Positions 22,818 through 32,334 of a DNA stretch of 64,000 nucleotides are shown here, piece by piece. Origin of the DNA: Raffaelea ambrosiae. Taxonomy: Eukaryota > Ascomycota > Sordariomycetes > Ophiostomatales > Ophiostomataceae. Under the pieces are notes generated by a model. It was not told where the DNA came from and did no database searches. It saw nothing but the letters and a program-made list of their open reading frames with translations. The first letter of the stretch is position 1. Every line of letters starts with the position of its first letter. Both the position numbers and the translations under genes were made by a program. The stretch is taken from contig PCDI01000002.1 of assembly GCA_002778195.1 (NCBI GenBank), forward strand, positions 1,280,649-1,344,648. The letters are read 5' to 3'.

Positions 22818-25622
22818 ATGGCGCTTCAAGGTAACTCCAGCGGCTCCCAAGGCTCACATTACTCGGCCTCTCCCTCTGCCTCCAGCGTGGCCTCTGGCGC
22901 CGCCAGCCCCGTCGCCACCAGCTTCTCTGTCTTCCAGGAAGGCCCCGGCCAGGCCCTGGTCTTCTCGCCTCCCCGTGGCACTCCGGAGCTGCAGAGACTC
23001 GTCGACCTCTTCATCACTCTTGACATCCCGGCGTCCATGAAGATGGACATGATCCAGCGCGACTTTGAAACCCACTCACAGCGCACCGGCGAGCGGTACA
23101 AGATCTACTTTGTGCCTGCCGCCGCCGCCGCCGCCACTGCCACAACCACGCCCACCTCTGCCATCCCATCCACAGCCGCCATTGTCTCCTCCCCGGCAAC
23201 ACTGACAGCCAGCCCCAGCCCCATGTTTCCCAGTGTCTTTGACACTGTCGCCGCCTACGGGGCCGCAGGCTCTGTCTCCGGAGGCAGCGCCAGCGGAAGC
23301 GGAAGCCTCTACCTGGATGCCAGCCCGGCACCCCGGTCTTCGCCCTCCGAGTCCGAGCTGACCGACCCTCTCTTCCCGCTCTCTGTTCCCATGATCCCGA
23401 CCAACTACACAACACCATCCTTCCACAGTGTCGCCCAGGCTGCATCCAGCAGCTGGCCGGCCTTGACTTCCTCTGCTTCTTCTTCTTCTCTCCCCAGATC
23501 CCATGCCCACCACCAGGAGCGTCGCCAGACGGCGCCGCGGAGACGGCTCTCTGGAAGTGGCAGCATGCAGATCCTGACCCGCACGGGCGAGGACGTCACA
23601 CACGTCTCCAGCCGGTCTACGCGCACCCGCGAGGAGCGTGAGAACACCCGGCTGGTGCGCCAGCGGGGTGCCTGCCCCGAGTGCCGGCGCAAGAAGGTCC
23701 GGTGCAACCCGGGCCATGTTGGCTCTTCGTTCGAGCGCGTAGACCGCGCCACTCCTTACGCAGCGCCAGCACAGTCTGGCCGGGCCAGGGAGGTAGCATC
23801 TACGGCGCGGGCAGCCAAGGCAGCCAGGAGCAAGGCGGAAGGCAAGAGGCCAGCAGCGCAGCCGGCCACGTTCACTCCTCAGCCGTTCTCAGCGCTAGAC
23901 GGTTTAGGTGGCGGAGGAGGAGGAACAGGTGGTGGTGGTGGTGGTATAGCTGTAGACACTTCCGCATGGAACACTTTTGAGGACTCGTTCGACTGGTCGC
24001 AGCTCTCTAACCAGGGCAGCCTGTTCACTGACGAGGAGCTGGAGCTGGAAATTGCTGCTTCATTGACGGCGGCTGAGGCCGCCTCCAGCCTCTTGGCAGA
24101 GGTCTCTCTCTTCAACCAGACGTCGACTGTCAACCCCCCAACACCCCAGCCTCGCGTTCCTGGTGACTCCCGCACCTTCGCAGCAACGCATTCGTCGCAG
24201 GCCCCTCGCTTTGCAACAGCAGCCGCCGCCGGTGGCGAACAGCACTTTAATTCGGGACTCAGAAGCGGACTGGCTGGCGGACTGGCTGGTGTCGTAATGC
24301 CCGTCTACACGTCCTCCTCGTCGCAACCGTCGGCTCAATCGTCGTCGTCGTCGTCGTCGTCGTCGTCGGTTCAATCGAGCCCGACGCAATCAGCGCTCCA
24401 CAGCGCGCAGCAATACTCTAATTTGGCCGCTAGTGCCGGCCAGCAGGATACCAGCCGTGTCAACTACAGCACTGCCGACACTGGCGCCGCCCCGGCCCTG
24501 GCATCGCAGCAACTTTTCAGTTTCCTTGCCACCAATACGGGACAGAGCGACGACTTTGGCGGATTCGGCGGATTCGGTGGATTCAGCAGCTCGGGAGTTT
24601 TCACCGACGCCGGACTGGCCGACGCCGGCATTACTGGCGGAGACACTACCGGCGGAGACACTACCGGCAGAGACATTACCGGAGGAGACATTCTGGGTGG
24701 AGGAATGGACGGCTTCTACGCCGAAGGCCGCACTGGCAAACTCTCATCTGGCGGACTCGCAAGCGGACTCACCGATGGACTCTCCGACATTGGAGTTTCT
24801 GGTGGCATCGCCGAGACCTCAGAACAGGGAGGACTAGAGTCTGGACCAGAGTTTGGATCAGAGTCTGGACTAGAATCGGGACTGGGGTCGGGACTGGAGT
24901 CAGGAGTAGAAGGAGATTCTTCCGGGTCTTCCGAAACTTCACAGTCTTCGGAGTCCTATGCCCAGTCTCGCGTTCGCGGCCGCACAGAGTCAGGACAACA
25001 ACAACAACAACCAGAGATCTCTGCGTACCAGCGTCTCCGTCGCCGCATCCCGACAGACCTGCAGTCTGGCGGAAGTGGAGAAGCGGATCGTTCACGCCAC
25101 TCTGGTGGCCTTGCTGGACTGACCGAAGCGGCAGGCTCGTCCAGCGGCTCGTCCAGCGACTCGCCCAGATCCTTGCCCAGCTCCGTGTCTTCACAGGCGG
25201 GAGTTGCTGCCAATGTGCACGAAGGAGAATCAATTGATTCTCGCGACATAAGGCGGCGCAGGCCGAGGGCTGAACACCCGAGTGCCAGCGCCAGTTCCCG
25301 GACTAGTGAAGGAGGACTGGAGGGACTGTCTACACAACAACAAGGGGGAATTCTACTGCAGCAATTACCGGGGTCACCGTCGTCAGCATCTCAAGCAGGC
25401 GACGGAGTCGCACAGGGAGCCCAGCTGTCCACCGAAGGGTTTGCCGCTTCTCGTGGCAGCTCTACACAATCTTCGGAGGCAGCTGCTGTCTTCCTTGCGG
25501 GCATGGCCTCGTTGGTGTCGTCCTTGCTTCCCTCGCTGCTTGTCTGGGCTGCCACCCATCCGTCCCGCCAGACCTTGCCAAAGTACCGCACTTCGAGTTC
25601 GCTGGCTGTTGCGTGTCACTAG
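22818..25622 (+). CDS. Unrecognised large protein with CPECRRKKVRC motif
   Basis: A single uninterrupted frame of 934 residues, with ATG in AGACAGATGG. Two ordered islands stand out of a Ser/Ala/Gly-rich background. The first is residues about 56-100, PELQRLVDLFITLDIPAS to GERYKIYFVP. The second is residues about 268-300, a charged TREERENTRLVRQRG helix followed by ACPECRRKKVRCNPGH (C286, C289, C296). The second island resembles the first half of a Zn2Cys6 cluster but the second Cys3 half is absent. The rest is low complexity, with Ser runs near 24330-24365, Gly-Gly-Asp-Thr-Thr repeats near 24640-24700 and glycine/serine/glutamate repeats near 24840-24910. The C-terminus has one hydrophobic segment (AGMASLVSSLLPSLLVWAA). 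A regulatory or nuclear role is only inference. Confidence 0.78.
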   Translation: MALQGNSSGSQGSHYSASPSASSVASGAASPVATSFSVFQEGPGQALVFSPPRGTPELQRLVDLFITLDIPASMKMDMIQRDFETHSQRTGERYKIYFVPAAAAAATATTTPTSAIPSTAAIVSSPATLTASPSPMFPSVFDTVAAYGAAGSVSGGSASGSGSLYLDASPAPRSSPSESELTDPLFPLSVPMIPTNYTTPSFHSVAQAASSSWPALTSSASSSSLPRSHAHHQERRQTAPRRRLSGSGSMQILTRTGEDVTHVSSRSTRTREERENTRLVRQRGACPECRRKKVRCNPGHVGSSFERVDRATPYAAPAQSGRAREVASTARAAKAARSKAEGKRPAAQPATFTPQPFSALDGLGGGGGGTGGGGGGIAVDTSAWNTFEDSFDWSQLSNQGSLFTDEELELEIAASLTAAEAASSLLAEVSLFNQTSTVNPPTPQPRVPGDSRTFAATHSSQAPRFATAAAAGGEQHFNSGLRSGLAGGLAGVVMPVYTSSSSQPSAQSSSSSSSSSSVQSSPTQSALHSAQQYSNLAASAGQQDTSRVNYSTADTGAAPALASQQLFSFLATNTGQSDDFGGFGGFGGFSSSGVFTDAGLADAGITGGDTTGGDTTGRDITGGDILGGGMDGFYAEGRTGKLSSGGLASGLTDGLSDIGVSGGIAETSEQGGLESGPEFGSESGLESGLGSGLESGVEGDSSGSSETSQSSESYAQSRVRGRTESGQQQQQPEISAYQRLRRRIPTDLQSGGSGEADRSRHSGGLAGLTEAAGSSSGSSSDSPRSLPSSVSSQAGVAANVHEGESIDSRDIRRRRPRAEHPSASASSRTSEGGLEGLSTQQQGGILLQQLPGSPSSASQAGDGVAQGAQLSTEGFAASRGSSTQSSEAAAVFLAGMASLVSSLLPSLLVWAATHPSRQTLPKYRTSSSLAVACH

Positions 25623-26437
25623 TACTGGGCCTGCTGGTGTTGGCGGGGGTGTGTGCGCGAAGTAGGTAGCCGGTGGGCAGTGTGCAACATTGGGATTTTC
25701 TTGTTTGAAAGCGAAGCGACTTGTGATTTTTGCCTGGATTGCACTGGGAACTATTGTGTACTAGCCTTTCTTACTGTTCTTGCAAAACGAATTGAAAAAC
25801 GAAAAACGTGTCTTGAAGACAACAGACTTGAAGACAGTGGAGCCGAGTATTCTGTGAACCAGATCAGCCTTGTCGTTCGCCCACAGATACATGGCGAATT
25901 GCGGAAAGTTGCTTTGGGCCTGAAGCTTGGTGATTGACAGGACAGGCGGAAGGGAGAGGAACACAGTAGCCCTCATTGGCCGAGTGTACGACCCCAGCTT
26001 CGCTTCCCAGCTAGATCTCAAACGTAGGCAGTTGGTTGTTGACGCAGACTGCACAAGCCAGTAGGACAGGGTCACAGCCAATCTGGTTGGCTCTTTCTCT
26101 TTTTGTGCGACTCAACGGCTACCCAGGGATCTCTTCTGGCCACGAGTTGGACACGACAAAGCGAAACATGGAAAAAAAAGAAGGACGAAGGCAGAATGCT
26201 TCGTGAAACTGTCCTCTCCCCCTTCCCAGACCAAAAAGAAGAGGAAAGCGCAGCAGAGGCCCGGGTCCCATCAAAAGAAGGCACCGAAAGACGACCGCAT
26301 CGGCAGACAGGCCATCGCGACTAACAGGCAAGCCATGCTTACCCAATGAGACCAGTGTAGCAGGATTTGCCTGGTTCCTACTAAAACGGAAGGAGCGAAA
26401 CGCATGGCCCCGAACCGCCGGGAGGCAAGAAGCAACC
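25623..26437. other. Intergenic, 0.8 kb
   Basis: Nothing recognisable is seen; both flanking genes are on the + strand. The last 30 nt hold the leader of the next gene, whose ATG is in the favourable context AACCATGG. Confidence 0.55.
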
Positions 26438-27302
26438 ATGGCGAAAAAGAAAGCACCAAAAAAGAAGCAGCCGTCGGCGGCGCGGAAGCCTCAAACTGGA
26501 AAGAGTCATAACGCCGGCAGCAACGGCCAAGCGCCTGGACGGGATGCTCCTGCCGCTTCGGCCTATGGGCCAGCGATCGGCGCTGTCGCTCTTTCCTTGG
26601 CAGGCATAACCACAGCAGCAGCAACGGTTGCCGTCACAGTTTCCTGCTATGTCTTGTCCCGACAGTCCCTACTGCCGTCGCTATCTGGTTCTTCCGCTGT
26701 CTTTGGGGTAGCCATGGTGGCGTCCGCCCTTCTCGCGACGCAACGCATTGCACGTCGACCATTTCCTTTCCCTAAACAGGACACCCATCGCAGGACAGAT
26801 CTGCCCGCCCGCGATACAGAGCACACTCTTGACAAGCACGAAGAACACGCTTGGGCCTTGGACGGGGACGTGGCAGAAATCGACAGCTCCGACGACGGGC
26901 GCACAGAAGACGCCGACGAAATGCGGCGTTCGCGACGCGGATCTGCAGACACCGGGGGCACTTCTTTATCGTCAAGGTGAGATTCGGGTCGTACTTATTT
27001 GGCCTCATTGCTCACGCGCACTCACTGCACACAACACACCGCTAACAACAAACACAGAGACTACAGCGAGCGAGGTTCTGCCCACCATGGCCGCGGTCGT
27101 GGCGGTGGTCGCCATTTCGTTCATCCGCGAGACGATCAACCTTATTTCCGAGCTGGTCCTGATGGGCGTGACCGTGGCTACCCTGTTCTGGGTCGTCGTG
27201 GCAGTGGCCGGGGCCGTGGTGGTGGCGGGGGGTCTGCTGGCCGTCCTCCTGGTGCCCGTCCTGCTTACCATGCTCATCCGATGGACGCGTACCCTCCTCT
27301 GA
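26438..27302 (+). CDS. Small predicted multi-pass membrane protein
   Basis: Exon 1, 26438-26976, encodes a Lys-rich N-terminus (MAKKKAPKKK), two hydrophobic segments (residues about 44-73 and 85-101) and an acidic, Ser-rich loop. A good donor, GTGAGA, follows at 26977. Downstream, 27087-27302 reads in one frame as strongly hydrophobic residues (MAAVVAVVAISFIRE, then about 45 nearly all apolar residues) with almost every third base G or C, a clear coding signature. Joining exon 1 to this frame needs the weak acceptor CGAG at 27069-27070 and gives 256 residues with about four TM segments. The stronger acceptor CACAG at 27056-27057 leads to another frame with T-rich third positions. Alternatively 27087-27302 is a separate 71-residue protein, since its ATG sits in CCCACCATGG. 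The end overlaps the TAD2 frame. Function is unknown. Confidence 0.55.
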
Positions 27303-29744
27303 CGACGACCCTGCGGACCGCTACAGCCGCGGCCAAGACGGCGGTGGCGACCACGGCCTCAGCAGCAGCAGCAGCCGTGGTGCAGGCAACGTCGGCGGCG
27401 GCAGCGTCCGTTGCAACGACAGCCGCACCAAAGCCCAGGTCGGCGGCCGTGCCAGCGACCCCGGGACCTCGCATGACGTCATCGCAGTTGGCCGAGCCGG
27501 CCACGCAGGCCAGCACTGCCCTAGCAGACGGTGGGCCCAACAACGAGCAGAACCGGCGGACCCGCCGCGCCCAGCGTGCCGTCCTCATCTTTCGCGAGCA
27601 GTGCCAGCAGCAGCAGGCCGAGGCTGCGGCACGCCAGGAACTTGCCCAGGCCACGAGCAACAGCGGAACTTTGCCAGGGCGGCCGGGAGCCTCAGGCAGC
27701 ACTTTGCCCGCTTCTGCTCCGGTTTCTTCTGCTGCGGCGGCGTCCAAGTCTGGCGAAGGGAAAGACTACGCACGTAGCCAGACGAGTATTACTCGCAGAG
27801 TTCAAGTTGGCAGCGGCCCCACTTGCAGCTCAGAAACGCTGCTACTGGCCACTGCCCCTGCCAACCCCAGCAGCACTACTACGCCCAATTCCGAGACTAG
27901 CGAATCTTCTTTCACCAAATCCAAAAATTCGACGTCTGGAACTTGCACGGCGAACACCACCCCGTCTGGCGAGTTTGCTTTCGCAACGACAACAACCACG
28001 ACAAACCCAGACAACCCAGCTCGCACTGCGCCAACCCCTGCTGCTGACTGTGCAGTCACCTGCACAAGCACTGCAACCACCACCATGCCGACCGCAGACC
28101 AGGCAGCCGAGCCCGCGGTCGGCAAAGAAGTTGACGATGGCAATGTTTCTGACGATTCAGGCAGCGACAACTTCATCATGACCAGGACCGCTGGCAAGCG
28201 TCGCGGAAATCTAAGCACCGCCGACATGCTCGCCAACGAGATTCTAGACGATATCAACGAGGATCTCAATGCTGTGACGGAGGACGAGGAGGAACCCGAT
28301 CCCGTCAAGCGTATGCACCGGGGCTACATGAATGAGGCTGTTGCTATGGTGCGTGTTTGTGTGCTGTTGCCCTTTTTATTAGGTCTCTTGATCTTTTGTT
28401 CCTATTTCACTTTTTTCTGAGATGAAAAGTTGGGACCACACGTTTCGTCGGTTCTGACACACTCTCCACGTTGCACTGCATCCATTCCCTGTTCCTTCCT
28501 TTCACATATGCTCACCCTGTCGTCATGTACTTTCCTCGTGTTTCTTTTCTTTTCTTTTTTCTTTTTTCTTCTTTTTTTTTCGTTTTACTCATCTTGTCCC
28601 CATCCATCTCATACTGCAACCAGCACACTGTCCCACAAAATAATAACAAAGAACGTCCAGCTAACCTTTTTTTCAGGCGCAATTGGCTCTGCGAACAAAT
28701 GAGACCCCGGTCGGATGTGTCCTTGTCCACAACGGCCGGATTATCGCCCGGGGCATGAACGCCACCAACATGACCCGCAACGGCACCCGGCATGCCGAGC
28801 TCATGTGCCTCAATGCTCTCTTCTCTCATTGGGATAATGTCAGTGATGATGATGAAGGGGCGGGCGACCATGACCAAGCCTCGGACTGCGGAAGCGCCGA
28901 AGACTATGATGACGACAAAAAAGAGTACACCGACGAGGACTGGGAAAAGGTCGATCCCACCAAAGGCCACCTCTACCCGTATGGGCAGAAGCTGCACCCG
29001 GCTCGTATCGTTAAGCAAGATATCATTCGCGAGTGCTCCCTTTACGTCACCGTCGAGCCTTGCATCATGTGTGCGTCGCTACTGCGGCAGTATGGCATCA
29101 AGAAGGTCTACTTTGGTGCCGCAAACGACAAGTTTGGCGGCACGGGAGGTGTGCTGCGCATCCACATGAACTCCAAGCCGGATGAGCCGCCGCCACCCAA
29201 CACGACCTACATCCAGACCTATGTTACCAACATGATGAACCGGCCGAGACGCAGCAGCCGTATTGCGGCGGCTCGCAGCAGCCAGGAGAATACAAACGGC
29301 TCAGGTGATCCGGGCAAGTCGCACGATTCAGCCGACTCCAGTAGTGAGGGAGCGGCTACTACCAGCAGCAACCCACCTGTTGTACGCCGTCCATCGACCA
29401 TTCCCATCGCCGAGGGATCCGTCCCGGCTAGAGACGAGGGGCACGGCGGGAATGTCGAGCCGGGTTTTGACGTCGAGGGTGGATGGGGACGTAACAAGGC
29501 CGTCTTCCTCCTGCGACAGTTCTACGTCCAAGAGAACGGACGTGCCCCAGCACCACGAAAGAAGGAAGGCCGTGCTCAGCGCCTTGTCGAGCAAATGAAG
29601 AGCGAGAACAGCAGTTCCGTCAAGCTTCCCCTGTCCGCCAGCGGCGACCTTGGTACTCCCGATGTCGGGTCTTCGTCCAACTCGATTCAGGGAGACGCCG
29701 GTGTCGCTGCTGGGTCAAAGGCAGAAAGTGCGTCTGACGATTAG
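27281..29744 (+). CDS. TAD2: tRNA-specific adenosine-34 deaminase catalytic subunit
   Basis: Exons end at 28348 and resume at 28677 (328-nt intron, GTGCGT to TTTCAG), joining HRGYMNEAVAM to AQLALRTNETPVGCVLVHNG. The deaminase core has the zinc ligand and catalytic pair in TRHAELM and PCIMC in VEPCIMCASLLRQYG, then KVYFGAANDKFGGTGGVL. An acidic insertion lies between them. By family knowledge, Tad2 with Tad3 converts A34 to inosine in tRNA anticodons in nucleus and cytosol. The N-terminus is uncertain. The frame is open from 27281, but ATGs at 27473, 28085 (in CACCACCATGCCG) and 28178 are alternatives, giving about 711 to 412 residues. Upstream residues are Ala/Thr/Ser-rich with a Gln-rich helix. 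The C-terminal tail is long, and after TAG at 29742-29744 the frame stays open to 30119. Confidence 0.9.
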
Positions 29745-30119
29745 GACTCGGACAGAGGCACTGGCGCTCTCGGGTCAGGCTCGTCAAAGCTTGTTTCTGC
29801 TGCCGGCCTTGAACAAAACAGCCCGCTGAAGAAGCGATCCGGGCCAGCCGTCACCTGGTCAGCCAGCATCGCCGACCGGACTGTGTCGGACAAGAGCAAT
29901 GCTGCTAGCAATACTGCCAGAAATTTTGCCAGCAACTCTGCCGGAACTCGGAAGGGGAACGTGAATAAGGCCACGAATGAGAATGCTGTGCCGCCTGGGA
30001 CAGCGCAGACCGGAAGCACGACGCCACAGAATAAGGACCAGAAAGATAGCGGCTCTGCCAAACCATCACCTCTATCTCTCAAGCCTCTCAGCTCCATGCA
30101 GAACAAGAAGCCGAACTGA
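29745..30119 (+). other. In-frame open extension after the TAD2 stop codon
   Basis: Following the TAG at 29742 the same frame continues for 124 sense codons to TGA at 30117. The composition (Ser, Lys, Asn, Thr) matches the preceding TAD2 tail, and the acidic run SASDD continues directly as DSDRG after the stop. It may be a former or isolate-specific C-terminus, or be reached by stop-codon readthrough. No other gene explains this frame. Confidence 0.6.
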
Positions 30120-31337
30120 GATACAGCGATTGCCAACGACGTGTGAGCGCCTCTCTCGCAGCCAACAGCACCCTCTGCGTCACAGAACTCCAAAGGCGCC
30201 AAAAAGCTAGAAGGGTGACTTTCTACTTCAGCCGTCTGTTGCAGCATCATTGAACCTGTTTTGGGAGCCTTTGGTGTCGCTGTATTTTTATTTCCATGTT
30301 AAACTTGGCAGTCAAGCATATATGCTTTGGCGTCAACTTGTTGTGAGACTGAATCCGGGATCAAAGGAATCCCCACCAAACCCACACCAACAATACTATT
30401 CAACAAAACCACAAAACCACAAAACCACAAAACCACAAAACTATAAAAAGGAACCATGTACAATATATCGGCGAGTTGGCAGCATCGATGCTTAGTTATA
30501 CCATCGCAACGAAAATGGATGGCCAGGGCGTGTCAAGAAGGGCATTTGTTTTTGTCCTCTCTTTTTTTTGTTATTTGTTTTACAACCAGATTGTTCCTCA
30601 TCGTAACAATTATATCTCAAATAGCGGACAGCACTTGCATGTGTTGCCAACTGCTCCAATCCACGTCGCTTTAGATTAGCTTTTATATGAATGCGTTGAT
30701 CAATATGCAGAGCAATGATTATCTCTTGTGTTCTTGTTGGTAGCCTCTATTGCTGATTGGAGGCTAATTACATATCCAGCCGGCTGGAGGCGTATGTGGC
30801 CAGCGATTGTGGCGCCGGAAGACCAACCGACTGCATAACTGGCGGCTCTCTCAGGTCATAGGGAGTATCTAGCATAGAGGAACTACGTGGAGGCCGAACT
30901 AGCCATGGGGAGAGTCCCGTAAGCCTGCTCTTACACAGATCACCTGGACGAGGCTTGCTGTGAGTTCATTCCGGGTAGGCAAGTCGGATTCCTGGCAAGC
31001 TGCAGTACTAAATGTTGGAGAGCATAACAAGAGTACGGGCCATGGTAAGATTGTCCTTGGACTTGGGAAACATATTACCAGTGGCCTGCAGAACACAGCT
31101 CCAATGCTTGCCGTTGCAGATCATCCAGTTTTTACAACGTGTGGTACCCGGAATCCCAGCCATGGGACTCCTCACTTCACTAACACGCATTTCCCCGCCC
31201 TAAAGCATGGATTCTGCCGAAGATCTGCCCCTCTCCAACCAGCCCCCCCAAAAATAAAAAAGCTTGGCTGAGCCTTCAGTCTCCCTGCACTCGATTGCGC
31301 ACAGGTTTGTAAACCGCTTCCACGCAGTTTCCTGGGC
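30120..31337. other. Intergenic, 1.2 kb
   Basis: Nothing protein-like is recognised. Contains a short aaaccac tandem array at about 30403-30440. The region is somewhat AT-richer than its surroundings, as expected of 3'-UTR and promoter DNA. Confidence 0.55.
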
Positions 31338-31883
31338 ATGAGGGAACACGACACAGCTGCGCCGTCGCAGCAGCCTCCGGCACAGCCGGCAGGACATGCG
31401 GCGCCGTCAGCGTCCCCCCGGCTCCAACCTCGGCCTGTCCGCTCGTCGCATGACGCGGCGCGCATCCGGCGGCAGAACCGGCGGCTGGAGTACCTGCGAC
31501 GTCATCCGACCTACCTGACGTCCAGCGAGCGGGAGTTTGCCAGTATGCACATTGCCACTCCAAGCGCCGGGCACCGACTTCTACAAGTCTCCACTAACAT
31601 GACTACATCGTCTCCCAGATGTGACACTCTACAACAAACTCGTCCGGTCGTTCCAGACACCAGCCGAACGGATGACCGAAGCGAGGGAGAAGGGCTTTGG
31701 CCAGGTGCTGGAGGCGTCGATTCTGCGCAATCCGGAGCCACTGGCCCGAAACATTGACGACGTCGAAGAAGAAGAAGAGGAGGAGGAAGACACAAAAATG
31801 GAGGATGCCCATAGGCACCACTGCGATGGCCAAAGGGGAAGATCGGGAGCAGCATCTACCTTGAATAACACCGACGACGACAC

Positions 31884-31920
<37 letters not shown>

Positions 31921-31921
31921 A

Positions 31922-31953
<32 letters not shown>

Positions 31954-32334
31954 CTGCGTCTCCGGTTCTTCTCCGGACACGACCCGTTCGGCGCCGCGGA
32001 TGCGCTGTGGGGCGCCTCCGCGTCGCCCCACGAAGCCGCCCACGAAGCCGCCCGCGAAGCCGCCCGTCTCTGGCTTGCCTTTGTGAGCGACTGGTTTGTC
32101 CGCGGCGGCGCGGCCGATGTGGACGGGTTCGACTACGACGACGTGGACGACGACAGCGAGCTGGACGCGCTGGAGAGGGCGGACGCGGAAGCGGCGTGGT
32201 TCGACGAGGAGTCAGCGGGGTGGGCGAGTGACGGGGACGGGGACGGGGACGGGGACGGCAGGGACGACGAAGGAGGAGAGAAAAGGACAAAGGAGCGGGT
32301 GCTGCAGGGCGAGACGGGGATACAGGATTTTTAG
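31338..32334 (+). CDS. CCDC97 / DUF2052-domain protein
   Basis: Exons 31338-31542 and 31619-32334 give 306 residues; the 76-nt intron has a CACTAAC branch point and a CCCAG acceptor. The domain starts with RRQNRRLEYLRRHPTYLTSSEREFA, and the splice restores NVTLYNKLVRSFQTPAERMT, followed by EAREKGFGQVLEASILRNPE. This is the signature of the CCDC97 (DUF2052) family. Long Asp/Glu runs follow (encoded by GACGAC and GAGGAC repeats at 31870-31950), then FDYDDVDDDSELDALERADAEAAWFDEE and a short basic end. Human CCDC97 is associated with the SF3B part of the U2 snRNP, so a nuclear splicing-linked role is likely but inferred only by family. The acidic tract length is probably variable. Confidence 0.85.

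Noticed and set aside
27058..27280. Gly/Arg-rich frame linking exon 1 of the membrane-protein gene to TAD2
   Set aside because: Not adopted as the main model because third positions are T-rich here while the alternative frame is G/C-rich and hydrophobic; kept as an alternative in the finding on the frame switch.
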